Positions 1-9,740 of a stretch of 64,000 nucleotides of DNA are shown here, one piece after another. Numbering within the stretch: position 1 is the stretch's first letter; the number at the start of each line of letters is the position of its first letter. Below the pieces are notes generated by a model. That model saw only the letters and a list, made by a program, of their open reading frames with translations, was not told where the DNA came from and made no database searches. This stretch comes from Strongyloides papillosus (Eukaryota; Nematoda; Chromadorea; Rhabditida; Strongyloididae), in assembly GCA_005656395.1 (NCBI GenBank), contig SRSI01000069.1:186001-250000 (forward strand), in the 5' to 3' direction. Both the position numbers and the translations under genes were made by a program.

Positions 1-1763
1 GATCCTACTGCCATCTTAAGATAGTACCCGATGTAAAGTTGCAAGAATGACTTCTCATCTTTGATCTCTTCAACTTTCTTAGGTTCGTATAATGTACTTT
101 CTTGGTCCAAGTTTTCTTTCGTCTCATTGACAATTGGATCTACTGCTAGAGGTGGGGATGGTGTGGTTGTTTTGATTAGCTCTTCTGCACTTTTACTTAG
201 TAGGTCCATTGTGTTTAGGGATGGGACTTTTCTTAGTGGTGGGAGTGGTGGTAGGTCTCCTAGTGGTGGTAAAGTAGCTGCTTCTACAGGAGGTGGAACA
301 GTAGTTGTCATCTCGGCAGCAATTGAAGCTGGAGTTGTCATCTCGACAGCAATTGGAGCGGGTGTTGTTACCTCAACAACGACTGGAGCGGGAGTTGTAA
401 TTTCAGCTGCGACTGGAACCGGAGTTGTCATCTCCACAACAATTGGAGCAGGTGTTGTAACTTCTACAACAATTGGAGCTGGTGTTGTGACCTCAGCTGC
501 TACTGGAGCTGGAGTAGTCATTTCAACAACGACTGGAGCCGGAGTTGTTACCTCAACAACAATTGGTGCAGGTGTTGTAACTTCTACAACAATTGGAACT
601 GGAGTTGTTACTTCAGCAGCAATTGGTACTGGAGTTGTTACTTCTACAACAACTGGAACTGGAGTTGTTACTTCAGCAGCAATTGGTACTGGAGTTGTTA
701 CTTCAGCGGCAATTGGAGCGGGAGTTGTCATTGCATTGTTTAAAGACTCCAAATTGATTTCCCTCTTAACTTCTTCCTTAAGTTCTCCTTGTACTTTAAC
801 TTCACTACCAACAATTGTATTCAAACCATCCACCTTCTCTCCACCCAGACTAGCACTATTTATAACATTCTTAACAATCTCCAGATTCGGTACTATCGGT
901 TTCACTGTCACAGAAGCAGTCAAATCATCTTGAGTAGCAGATTTAGTATCTTTAACATCTGGTGATTGAGCTGTCATAACAGGATCAACTGTAGCTTTAC
1001 CTGAAGGTGAAGCAGATCCATCCGATCCTGTTCCTCCTTCAACGATAGTGGGTTTAGTTGTTGTAGCAACTATTTTTTCTTTAACATGTCCATGATTGTG
1101 AGCTGTCTCCTCATGAGAATGTCCATGACCACCGTGAGAGTGTCCGTGTCCACCATGTGAGTGTCCATGTCCTCCATGGGAGTGTCCGTGACCGGAGTCC
1201 TCCTCTTTGACATTCTTTGGGACGTATACTTCATTGGGGTTGAAAGCCATATGAAGATCACCATCTAAGAATTCCGCTGCTACTACGTTTTTGATGTGAA
1301 GTCCCTTGCCGATTTTGTCTTCGGAGAAGCTAACAATGGATAATGTATTGTCTTTCGATGCCGTTACGTCAAGTAAGAAGTTGTGGTAAGGATCTTTATC
1401 AATGAAATTTGTGTAAAAATATCCTCTCTCCCCGTTAATAACACCCTCCATGATATCTCCACGATGTGAGAATTTTATTGCAACTACATCAATTCTATCT
1501 CCTGTTCTAAGAGTCTTAAAACTTGGGTGATTTGATAGGAAATCTCTAGTAGCAGTTGTTGAGAAAAACACTCCTAAAAATAATGATGATAAATAAAGAT
1601 AAAGTAAAAAAAACATACCTGTACAATTCACATCCTTACATGTTTTAGTTTTCTCCTTAGCAATAACACCAAACACCTCTAATCTCTCATTAATTAACAA
1701 TACAACAAATAAAAATGATAATAAAAAATTAAATATCTTTGCATAGACCAGTTGTCGTGTCAT
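1..1763 (-). CDS. TANGO1/MIA-like secretory-pathway protein, N-terminal part (partial)
   Basis: Minus-strand gene, cut by the left window edge. Exon 1 is 1619-1763, a 45-bp intron covers 1574-1618, and exon 2 runs from 1573 off the edge. The product starts with a hydrophobic signal-like stretch (residues 1-32). An SH3-like module of the MIA/TANGO1 type follows (about 41-105), with CKDVNC, a DF pair, a basic-hydrophobic core and a GYFYTNFI end. A His/Gly run (four HGHSHGG-like units, residues ~174-212) and a tandem decapeptide array of the type TTPAPIVVEV (~327-473) come next. In the TANGO1/MIA3 family the lumenal SH3 binds cargo or HSP47 at ER exit sites; that this protein does so is inference. 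The membrane, coiled-coil and proline-rich parts would lie outside the window. Family call moderate, reading frame certain. Confidence 0.6.
   Translation of the reverse strand, partial: MTRQLVYAKIFNFLLSFLFVVLLINERLEVFGVIAKEKTKTCKDVNCTGMFFLLYLYLSSLFLGVFFSTTATRDFLSNHPSFKTLRTGDRIDVVAIKFSHRGDIMEGVINGERGYFYTNFIDKDPYHNFLLDVTASKDNTLSIVSFSEDKIGKGLHIKNVVAAEFLDGDLHMAFNPNEVYVPKNVKEEDSGHGHSHGGHGHSHGGHGHSHGGHGHSHEETAHNHGHVKEKIVATTTKPTIVEGGTGSDGSASPSGKATVDPVMTAQSPDVKDTKSATQDDLTASVTVKPIVPNLEIVKNVINSASLGGEKVDGLNTIVGSEVKVQGELKEEVKREINLESLNNAMTTPAPIAAEVTTPVPIAAEVTTPVPVVVEVTTPVPIAAEVTTPVPIVVEVTTPAPIVVEVTTPAPVVVEMTTPAPVAAEVTTPAPIVVEVTTPAPIVVEMTTPVPVAAEITTPAPVVVEVTTPAPIAVEMTTPASIAAEMTTTVPPPVEAATLPPLGDLPPLPPLRKVPSLNTMDLLSKSAEELIKTTTPSPPLAVDPIVNETKENLDQESTLYEPKKVEEIKDEKSFLQLYIGYYLKMAVG
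299..735 (-). repeat. 30-bp tandem repeat encoding decapeptides
   Basis: About 14 full 30-bp units plus a partial one lie inside the TANGO1-like gene. Each encodes a TTP(A/V)P(I/V)-(A/V)(A/V)E(V/M) decapeptide. Units differ mainly by GCA/GCT versus GTT-type swaps (AA or VV) and Ile/Val changes, so the array has expanded and drifted in frame. The Thr/Pro content suggests an extended, possibly O-glycosylated lumenal linker. Confidence 0.9.
1079..1197 (-). repeat. His/Gly-rich tandem repeat in the coding region
   Basis: Four near-identical 21-bp units code for HGHSHGG-type heptads, followed by a His-containing tail (ETAHNHGH). His is spaced every second residue. Such runs bind zinc or nickel in ZIP/ZnT transporters and some secretory proteins; metal binding here is inferred. 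Confidence 0.8.
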
Positions 1764-2494
1764 AATTTATAACCAAATGATTATATCCAATCTATCTTTC
1801 GACCAAAAAATCCTATTTGTACAATATTATCATAAATATTACTTTTATCGTTCTGAAAATAAAGATAAATGTAAATAGTTACTTTAAGTGGAAGATAAAA
1901 AAATCAATATAAATGGTATTAGAAAATTTGATAATTAATGAATGGGTTAGTGAGATTATATAATAGAATTATTAATAGTTGAAATGGCAAATTTTGATTG
2001 GTGTTATAGTTATAAATACGTTAGGAAAAGGATAAAATATCAATATCAGATAATCGAATTAACAAAAGTTGCAAGCTACGCAGTCATAGTTAAATGATAT
2101 CATTAAAGTAAACAAAAAAATAGATAATTCACTTTGTTTAAAAAAGAAGCAAAAAAACACACCCGTAGAGAAAAAAAGTTACTAGGCAAACAAACTCCTT
2201 ATAAATGTATGTAAACAATCAAATTAATTAGGAAATATAAGAAATATTTAAAAAATATTTGTAGTTAACAAATAATAAAATGAGATAACCTAAAACTGGT
2301 AATAAAGTATACAAACTGGTATGTACACGTATGTGTGGTACATTGTATATCGAATGTCTTGAAACGAATTAAAGATAGTATACAAATTTTGGTATCTCGA
2401 TGTTTATATAATTGTTAAATTTAAATATTAACTTTTTCTATTTTTGTTTTTAAGTTTGCTTTATATTGTTTAATTATTATTATTTTACTAAAAA
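1764..2494. promoter_or_regulatory. Divergent intergenic region, TANGO1-like / EBP2
   Basis: 731 bp of AT-rich DNA between two genes transcribed away from each other, so it should hold both promoters. No coding frame of note was seen, and no individual motif could be supported. Confidence 0.4.
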
Positions 2495-3018
2495 ATGAGT
2501 ACAGGAAAGATTTATAAAATTGATGAAATAAAGGCTAAAGTCGAGGAGATGAGAAATAATCCATTGCCATGGATTGAGACCATGGATGTTTCAGTTGCAA
2601 GTGACGAAATTGCGATGGAGGAAATCGACGACGACTTCAAAAGGGAAATGGTTTTGTAAGATTTGTATTTTAATATTCAGTAACATTCCATTATAGTTAT
2701 AATCAAGCACATGCTTCAGCTCAAATAGCCATCAATAAACTACAAAAATTAAATATCCCAGTATTCCGTCCCCCGGATTACTTTGCTGAGATGGCAAAAT
2801 CAAAGGAACACATGGATAAAGTTAAAAATAGATTAGATGAAATCAAGAAACACGAGGAGTTGCAGAAGACCATCCGTAGATTACGTGAGGAGAAGAAGTT
2901 TGCTGCAAAGATACAAAAACAAAGAAGGGTAGAACAGATGGAAGCAAAACATAAAGAGAAGAAGGAAATGGAAAAAGAAAAGAAGAAGTTGAAGTCAAAG
3001 TTGAAATCTAAGAAGTAG
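2495..3018 (+). CDS. rRNA-processing protein EBP2 homolog
   Basis: Two exons, 2495-2655 and 2697-3018, joined across a 41-bp intron, give about 160 aa. The core matches the Ebp2 family: an acidic EEIDDDFKREM segment, the YNQA(H)ASAQ helix, and the RPPDYFAEMAKS signature (residues ~78-89). A long Lys/Glu/Arg-rich helix follows, ending in a KKLKSKLKSKK tail. EBP2 (EBNA1BP2 in human) is a nucleolar factor needed for 60S subunit assembly and 27S pre-rRNA processing. The protein is much shorter than yeast or human EBP2 (about 300-430 aa): it has almost no N-terminal acidic region and ends soon after the basic helix. An AATAAA lies about 45 bp after the stop. Confidence 0.9.
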
Positions 3019-3126
3019 TTTTGTTTAATATTTTTTTTGTTGTTTTTTATAATTTTGTTGTTAAATAAATTTTTGGTTGGTTTTCCTTTTACTTTATTGT
3101 TCAATAAATTTTTCTTCTTGATTTTC

Positions 3127-3450
3127 CAAGAATTCCAGTATTATACGGGGTTATCAAAGTAGCATCTTAAACCATGTGTCAGGATAGTTTGAAACTACCG
3201 AATTTATTGTTATTGGACATTTAAAAATTTATATTTTCTTCTTAACTTCCAAACAATTCCAATATTATATGGGGTTGTCAAAGTAGCATTCTAAACCATG
3301 TGTCAGGATAGTGTAAAATTTAGGCTTTTTTTATATTTTTCAAACAGTTCTAATATTATATGGGGTTATCAAAGTAACATTCATCAAGAACATATTTACC
3401 TCGATAATGTAAAGTCATCAGATTCTCTGTTACTGGACATTTAAAAACTA
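3127..3450 (+). repeat. Degenerate tandem repeat, about three copies
   Basis: Three imperfect copies begin near 3127, 3249 and 3342. They share a block of the form 'AATATTATATGGGGTTATCAA' followed by 'GTAGCATTCTAAACCATGTG' and 'GGATAG', and copies 1 and 3 end with a shared 'ACTGGACATTTAAAAA'-like segment. The block lies just past the 3' end of the EBP2 gene. No coding frame or inverted ends were recognised; origin unknown. Confidence 0.7.
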
Positions 3451-4023
3451 AGAAATGACTATGAATAAATTAGATTACTTTGAATATTTGGTAGACATGT
3501 CATTGATAGAACAAAAGGCAAGCTATCACACGTGATAACTCGATATAATGTTATTGACGATAGGCATTATAAAAGGTAGGACTGATCACTCATATTGATA
3601 TAATAAAAGTTAAAAAAAAAGGTTCAAAGTCTACTGTTACGTATATCGTGGATTTTCACTCTATAAAATGATACTTTTTAACATGGTCGTCGCAGTATGC
3701 CTGTCTCAATGATACTATGTTATCAAGTTTTTTCTAGAAACAGTTCTGTATATATTTCATTTCTGAAATTATTCTAAAAACATGAATTATCATGGAGATT
3801 TAAATTGTAAGTAAACATTTTTTAAAATGACCAAAGTCTGTTAAAAATGATATCACAAAAGGTGATGAGAATGATACATTGAAGTTATATGATATAAATT
3901 TTGATGATATATAGTCAGTTTAATGTTTAATTGTTAACACAAAACGATGACGAAATTTATTTCATCCTATAATCTTGCCTTCAAAATTATTAATATTTGA
4001 ATTTTTTTAGGTATATATTAATT
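3451..4023. other. AT-rich intergenic region
   Basis: No gene was recognised. Near its end a polypyrimidine-AG (4001-4010) sits 13 bp before the next start codon and could be a spliced-leader acceptor or a 5'-UTR intron acceptor. Confidence 0.35.
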
Positions 4024-4577
4024 ATGCCTTTAAAGGATAAGACTAACTCTTGTATTAAGTACTCGCCAACCATCTCAGAAGTCGACAAGAAGAGGATCAA
4101 GCGTATCTCCAATTCATTTCAACATGTAAATGGTGATATTGAATACGAAATTGAATTGCAGGGAGAGGAGAAAAAAGTTTGGGCCAAACGATCTGATCTA
4201 ACGGTAAGTAAAATTTAGTTATATTTTTTATTTTAACACAATATTTCTAGGGCACCCCAATTTTGGATGAATACGAATACAGACAGCGCAAAAGAAGGGG
4301 TAGCGGTATCTATTACGGCCCCATTAAAAGATCCACGAAAAATGTCATGAATGAATCCGACTATGAGAAAGCGGAAGAGCCCCGTCAACAAGGAGAGAAA
4401 CGCTATCATCGGGATCCTTACGTCAAGGAGGAATTTGAACTTGAATACATCCTCGAGGACAACTACCAGAAACCTGAGGAATTGGAGAGCAGTGAAAAAG
4501 ATGGAAGTCTCGAAAGCGAAAAGTCCTGCACTGAAACTTTAGATCCTATAATTGATAGAAATAAGGAAGAGGATTAA
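4024..4577 (+). CDS. Small protein with chromodomain-like N-terminus, paralog A
   Basis: Exons 4024-4203 and 4251-4577 (47-bp intron) encode 168 aa. Residues ~8-70 form a conserved module shared with the next gene: CIKYSPTIS, then DxKRI, SFQHVNG, YEIEL-G, W-KR-DL, then GT-ILDEYE. The order of aromatic/hydrophobic, Trp and ILxxYE positions resembles the C-terminal half of a chromodomain (YLVKW-G ... TWEP ... L ... LIxxYE), but the match is weak and unproven. The rest is charged (Glu/Arg/Lys-rich) and probably disordered. The start at 4024 is chosen because the paralog starts at the same point and a pyrimidine-AG acceptor lies just upstream. Exact function unknown; a nuclear protein is likely. 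Confidence 0.7.
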
Positions 4578-6309
4578 AAAGTTTTTCTTTCTTTGATGAT
4601 TTCTCTTTTAATTAATACTAATAAATCCAACTTTTTTGAATATATTTTGTGTTTTTTTATTTGTAATTAAAGTGTAACTTTGTTTATATATTTCGATTAG
4701 TATAATTTTAAAAAAAAACAACTTCTTTTTCAGATGTAGCAAAGATAGAAGAAGATGTATAGTTTTACCCCTCTGTTGCACTTTACCTATCTTCAAGAAC
4801 ATAATACTGAAACTTTGTTGGAATGAAAACTAACATATTTTAACAATTTATCAAAAATTGACAAGCATTACGTCAAACTATGATGTAAAGGATTACTACT
4901 ATTCATTAATTTTTCAAATAAAAGGTCATCAATGGAGAGAAGAACAAAATGTTGGAGAAAAAAAAGAATGCACTTTTGATGCATATACTAACTAATCAAA
5001 ATGATTAATATGTTGTCTTGAATAAATTTTTATCACATAATCACATTAAACAGATTTTCTATAATTTTTTTAAGAATACGGGAATTAAACAATTAAGGGC
5101 TAAATAATATTTCTTGCATTTTCAATAATCACGATACCCTTTCCGTGGGAATTGTTTTCTCATTATGAATAAAACATTTTTTAACAGAAGAAATTTTTAT
5201 TAATTTACATATAGTAAAAAATATAGTTACGAGACTGTCTACTCGTGGAGTAATGTATTTTAAAAAGTACACCAAATATCGTGCCAAGGGTTGTTAAAGT
5301 GAAATTTTGATTGTCAAAATTTCGATTTGTATATATTAATATAGGAGAGTGGATAGAATTTCTACAATTGTACCGTGGCCTCGAGTATTATCCCAACATT
5401 TTTTTGGCAGTTTATCGGAAAAATAAATTTTGGTGAGTTCTTCTCTTTCATTTTAAAAATTTATGTGTTGCCCCAAAAAAATTTAGTAATTTACGATATT
5501 TCTTTCTGTTTTTTATCATATTCAAATTCCATCTTAATCTGTTGTTATTTAAACCCATATTTCTTTTCATAAAAACAAAGAGTATACTGTAAAAGTATCA
5601 AAAAAGATTATGATCATTTAATAAGTGCAAGTACATTATGCCCCGTTAAAAGGTGTAATAGAATTTACACCACCAGTCTTTTTGTTTCATGAAAAAATAA
5701 TGTGCACATTCATTCATTTTAGTGTGTCAAAAGGTTATGAGAAAAAAAAACAGTTGATAAAACACGAAAAGAAAATTTATATAACGCACTATGTACCTGC
5801 AATTAAGTATTTCTTTGACATTCATCAATATATTTTACCTGTAAAAAGTTTATATTGTTCGAGAGAAAAAAAAGTATGTAGGGCATTCCCAAAATTCTAC
5901 ACACTTTTGGAACAAAAATATAAAATTCCGAAGAAATATTTCAAAACGATTGTTTAAGCCCCCTCTACGCTATTGTCTTATTCTTTTATTCACACGTTAC
6001 ATCATTTAGATACTTACAAATATTTACACAATAGAATTGTTACATTACCTGTCATCTATTTATTTTATCCAATAAAAACAATTTTTCCTTTAAACTTACA
6101 ATTTTTACCACATTATAGCTATCAAAATCAAAAGACAAAGAAGACCTTCTTTAACAATTCTATCGAGGTGCCTGTGTGTCAAGCGCTAAAAAAATTAAAC
6201 GCAAACATTGATGACTGATAATATACTAAAGAGTAACTCTCTTTGGTTTAAAGTTGAGAAGATCCATACTTGTTCATCACCAGCTCCCAACTCAAGATAT
6301 AGTAGTAGG
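4578..6309. other. Intergenic region between paralogs
   Basis: 1.7 kb of AT-rich DNA. Open stretches at 5375-5572 and 5625-5957 have low-complexity Lys/Phe/Tyr-rich translations and no recognisable domain. An in-frame ATG at 6211 lies 33 codons before the chosen start of the next gene without an intervening stop, so a longer N-terminus there cannot be excluded. Confidence 0.4.
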
Positions 6310-8396
6310 ATGGCACAGAATAATTTTTTCAATACATGTATTAAATATTCACCTACCATATCAGTGATGGATAGGAAGAGGATACGGGCTATTTGCGATT
6401 CATTTCAGCATGTGAATGGAGAGATTGAATATGAGATTGAGTTGAATGGGATACCTGATAAGATTTGGGTGAAGAGATGTGATTTGATTGTAACTTTTTT
6501 AATATGATTAAATCTTATTTTTGTATGATTCTTTTTAGGGTACCAAGATTTTGGAGGATTATGAAGATAGACGAAGGCGAAGTAGGGGCAGTAAGTTGTA
6601 TTATACGGAGGAACCATTGATAATTGAAGTTGTCAATAACAAGGGAAAGAGGACGCGTAATGGTAATAATAATAGTGCATCGACTAGTAAATGTTCCTCA
6701 GTCTCGTCTACACCATCCCTGAAATCTGATACCATCTCAAAATCTCGTAGAAATAGTCGGAATAAGGAAGTCTTACCAGTTTTGTCTCCAAATGAGAATG
6801 TATTTAACGGGGTGGAAAGAAAAAGGAAGCGAGGATCAGGACGCGGTACTAATTCTTCCAGAAGTTCAGTAAATCCATGTACTACAACACCATCAGCTGA
6901 AGATAGTGGAGAATCCTGCAGAAATAGTTGTAATAGAGAAGTACTATCAGACAGAGAGGTTAATGGAACTGAAGTGAAGAGGAGATCAAAGCGTGTCCGT
7001 TGTTCTTCTAATGGTGAAAGTGCTTCAAGTGTAACATCAACGGTGTCTAACTATTCTGATGAATCTTCTGGAAACAGTTGTGGAAAAGTTTCACAAACTA
7101 TTGGGCCTAACAATAATATTTTGGAAAGTGATATAAAGGATACATCAAGATTTTTTGTTGGTCTCCCTCAAGGTTTAGTGAATCCATGTCCACAAGGAGC
7201 TAAAGGTAGTGAAAAATCTCTAAAAGATAATAATAATAATCAAGGAACATCACCAACCTTCTTATCAAAAAAAGTTAGATTCAACAACTTGGAAAGTGAT
7301 GCAGTAGAAACACCAGACAGTAGGCCTGATTCTCCCGAGAGTTTGACTCATACCTGTACATCATCGTCAGCTGAAATTTCTCCAGAATCTCGCATAAGTA
7401 TTTGTAATGATGAAATATCTTCATATTTAGTACCGGATGGATCCAAAATTGATGGGCTAATAAGAGAGAAAATTGCAAATTTCCGATTCAAGCCTTTGTA
7501 TAAGAGTAAGTTGATGATGACATATTTGAGAACTATGATTTTTAGGGTTAACGATGAAAAGAATAGTGGATAATTATAAAAAGACAAGATATCTTTTATC
7601 ACGGAGAAAGTTTAAAGATGGGGGTGTGAAACGTGGAATGTTTAAGAAAACGAAAGTTACAGGGAAACCAAAAAAGGCTGTGTCTACAAAGGTCATGAGG
7701 TCGACTAATGACGAAGAGAATGTCTCTGAAGGAATAACTAAAGAAGCTCCTGAATTACCAAAAGTTCCATCAGATGATGTCACCAGACACAACAACAATA
7801 ACAACACCGAGGAAGAAAACGACGACAAAAAGAACTTATTGCTCAAGCTCCTAAAATATGTATGTAAATTGATAAGCGACAACCTTCTAATCACTAAAGC
7901 AAAAAGTCCAATGCATGCATTGCGTCTAAAAGAGATTCTTAACGAGATAATTGATAAATCACCTGATACAATTTCACTGGACATTGATAATGAACAAAAA
8001 CAGGAATTTATAAAATTGATTGAGGAAATTTTGGAAGATTATGGGAAACATCATAATTCACTAACCCCTAGAGCCTATGAAAAGAATGTGGAATGTAAAG
8101 GAGTTAGTACGGATGTGTGTTCTTCAGAGATCTTTGATTACCGTGAATTTGAGAAATTCTTTGAAAAGAACTTCAGATACTCATTCGAGTACAAGAAATT
8201 TGATGCTAACTCTGATAAGTTGGTTGATCACAGAGTTGCCACTAGATTTGCCTACAAAGGAAACACTCTTGGAGGTTTGATTGGGTCTCTATGTAGATAC
8301 GTAACCAAAGACCTGGATTCGATACACGACTTTCAACATACATTAGATAAATATTTGGATGGTATATATGGATCATTTACGGTGTTGTCAAAGTAA
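6310..8396 (+). CDS. Chromodomain-like N-terminus plus long disordered region, paralog B
   Basis: Exons 6310-6489, 6539-7505 and 7546-8396 (introns 49 and 40 bp) give about 665 aa. The first 60 residues and the position and phase of intron 1 match the upstream 168-aa paralog exactly (exon 1 is 180 bp in both). A long Ser/Asn/Arg-rich segment with many SR/RS-like and basic clusters follows (residues ~90-400). The C-terminal ~180 residues are more ordered, with helical hydrophobic repeats (NLLLKLLKYVCKLI) and an aromatic, Glu-rich segment. No known domain was recognised there. Joining exon 2 to exon 3 replaces a short in-frame end (stop at 7571-7573) by a 280-residue extension and is supported by good GT/AG signals. 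Likely nuclear; function unknown. Confidence 0.7.
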
Positions 8397-9740
8397 TGAC
8401 AATGAAATAATGTTATTTTTAAGATACTCTATGAGTATTAATCGTATTTTTTACTTTAGTTTGTACCAAACAGTATTATTAAGTATATTTGCATGGGATG
8501 ATTTACTTATATCTATTATATTTAATCACATTTTTTATGATAATATTATGCTTTGTAACCAGGCTTGCTATTGTGTGTATATTTTGACGTAATTTTTTAA
8601 GATAATTATATAGTTTTTTGCCATTTATTTTGTATTATTCTGAATATTATATGTAAAATTTTAAAAATCCAAAAAAAATAATAAAATACTAAAAATACTA
8701 TTCTTTTTATTTTATAGGCTAATAAAAGAAGTGAAAACATGTTAATGGGTGATATAAGTATTGTTACGTAATGATTATTGAGATGATAACAAATGTTTGG
8801 ACCCATCCTTTATATTTGATCTAAATAATGATTGTTACAAAGATTTAATCTAAACGTAATTGCTAGTAAAATCTTTTGCCACATAAGATTAATTGCCAAC
8901 AAAAATATTTACTTGAAAAAGTAAATAACAACATATTAATAACTTATTTATAGCATTTACTATCATTATTACGTAACTTTACTCCAACCCACATAAATTT
9001 AATAAAAGAAATATAATTAAGTACCAAGGATATCCTTTAAACTTTCAACTTGGTCAAACAAATTCATTAAGCAAATTATCCTTTTCATAACAATAACGAT
9101 ACCACCAAAAGACATGTGGGAGGATACAAATATAATATTCCTTTACATACAATCACATATTTTATATCTTCTTTATAACTACTATATAATCTCCAAACTA
9201 TTTCTAACAAACCCAACAACTAAAAGTTTATCATTTAACTTATCATATCATTAACTCTTATATACATTCCTCATTTAACAACATCACAAACATCTATCTA
9301 TATTTTTCCATTATTTTTGTTGATACAAATAAAAATGTCATAGATATTTTGTTCAAAATAATGAGAAACAAAACTTTACTTAAATTTTTGCTGGGAATGC
9401 CAAAAATAAATTATGAGCTTGTCTCTTTATATATTTAACATATTTTATATTTCACCATTCACTTCATTATAATTTTGAGGGTAAAAAAATCAAGTGATTT
9501 ATAATTGAGAAACACTTTAAAGATAGATATTAATTTGTTATTATTATTTATGCGTCTGTTGTTTTATTAATTGCTTTAGAGTACTAATAGATTTATATGT
9601 TAACTTTTTATTAACTTAGTATTTTTATTATATTTTTGATGTTTCTTATATTTTTATCAGTGTATAAATTTCTTAGTTTTCAGCATTTGGAAAAAATATT
9701 ATTGTTATTTTATTGAGGACCATTCTATAAATTATACATT
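8397..9740. other. AT-rich intergenic region with two RTTACGTAAY sites
   Basis: No gene was recognised in 1.3 kb. Two palindromic bZIP-type sites fit RTTACGTAAY: 8763-8772 and 8968-8977. In nematodes this is the CES-2/ATF-2-type consensus. Their use is inferred only. Confidence 0.35.

Noticed and set aside
61..933. Plus-strand open frame with Gly/Val/Thr repeats (290 aa)
   Set aside because: It is the antisense shadow of the decapeptide repeat in the minus-strand TANGO1-like gene, which has a signal peptide, an SH3-like module and a proper intron.
2778..3104. Minus-strand frame opposite EBP2 exon 2
   Set aside because: Phe/Ser-rich shadow of a Lys/Glu-rich coding exon.
3601..3665. tRNA-like B-box (GGTTCAAAGTC)
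   Set aside because: No matching A-box or cloverleaf stems at the right spacing.
5625..5957. Possible 110-aa gene between the chromodomain-like paralogs
   Set aside because: Low-complexity Lys/Phe/Tyr-rich translation, no motif, no splice context, base composition like the flanks.
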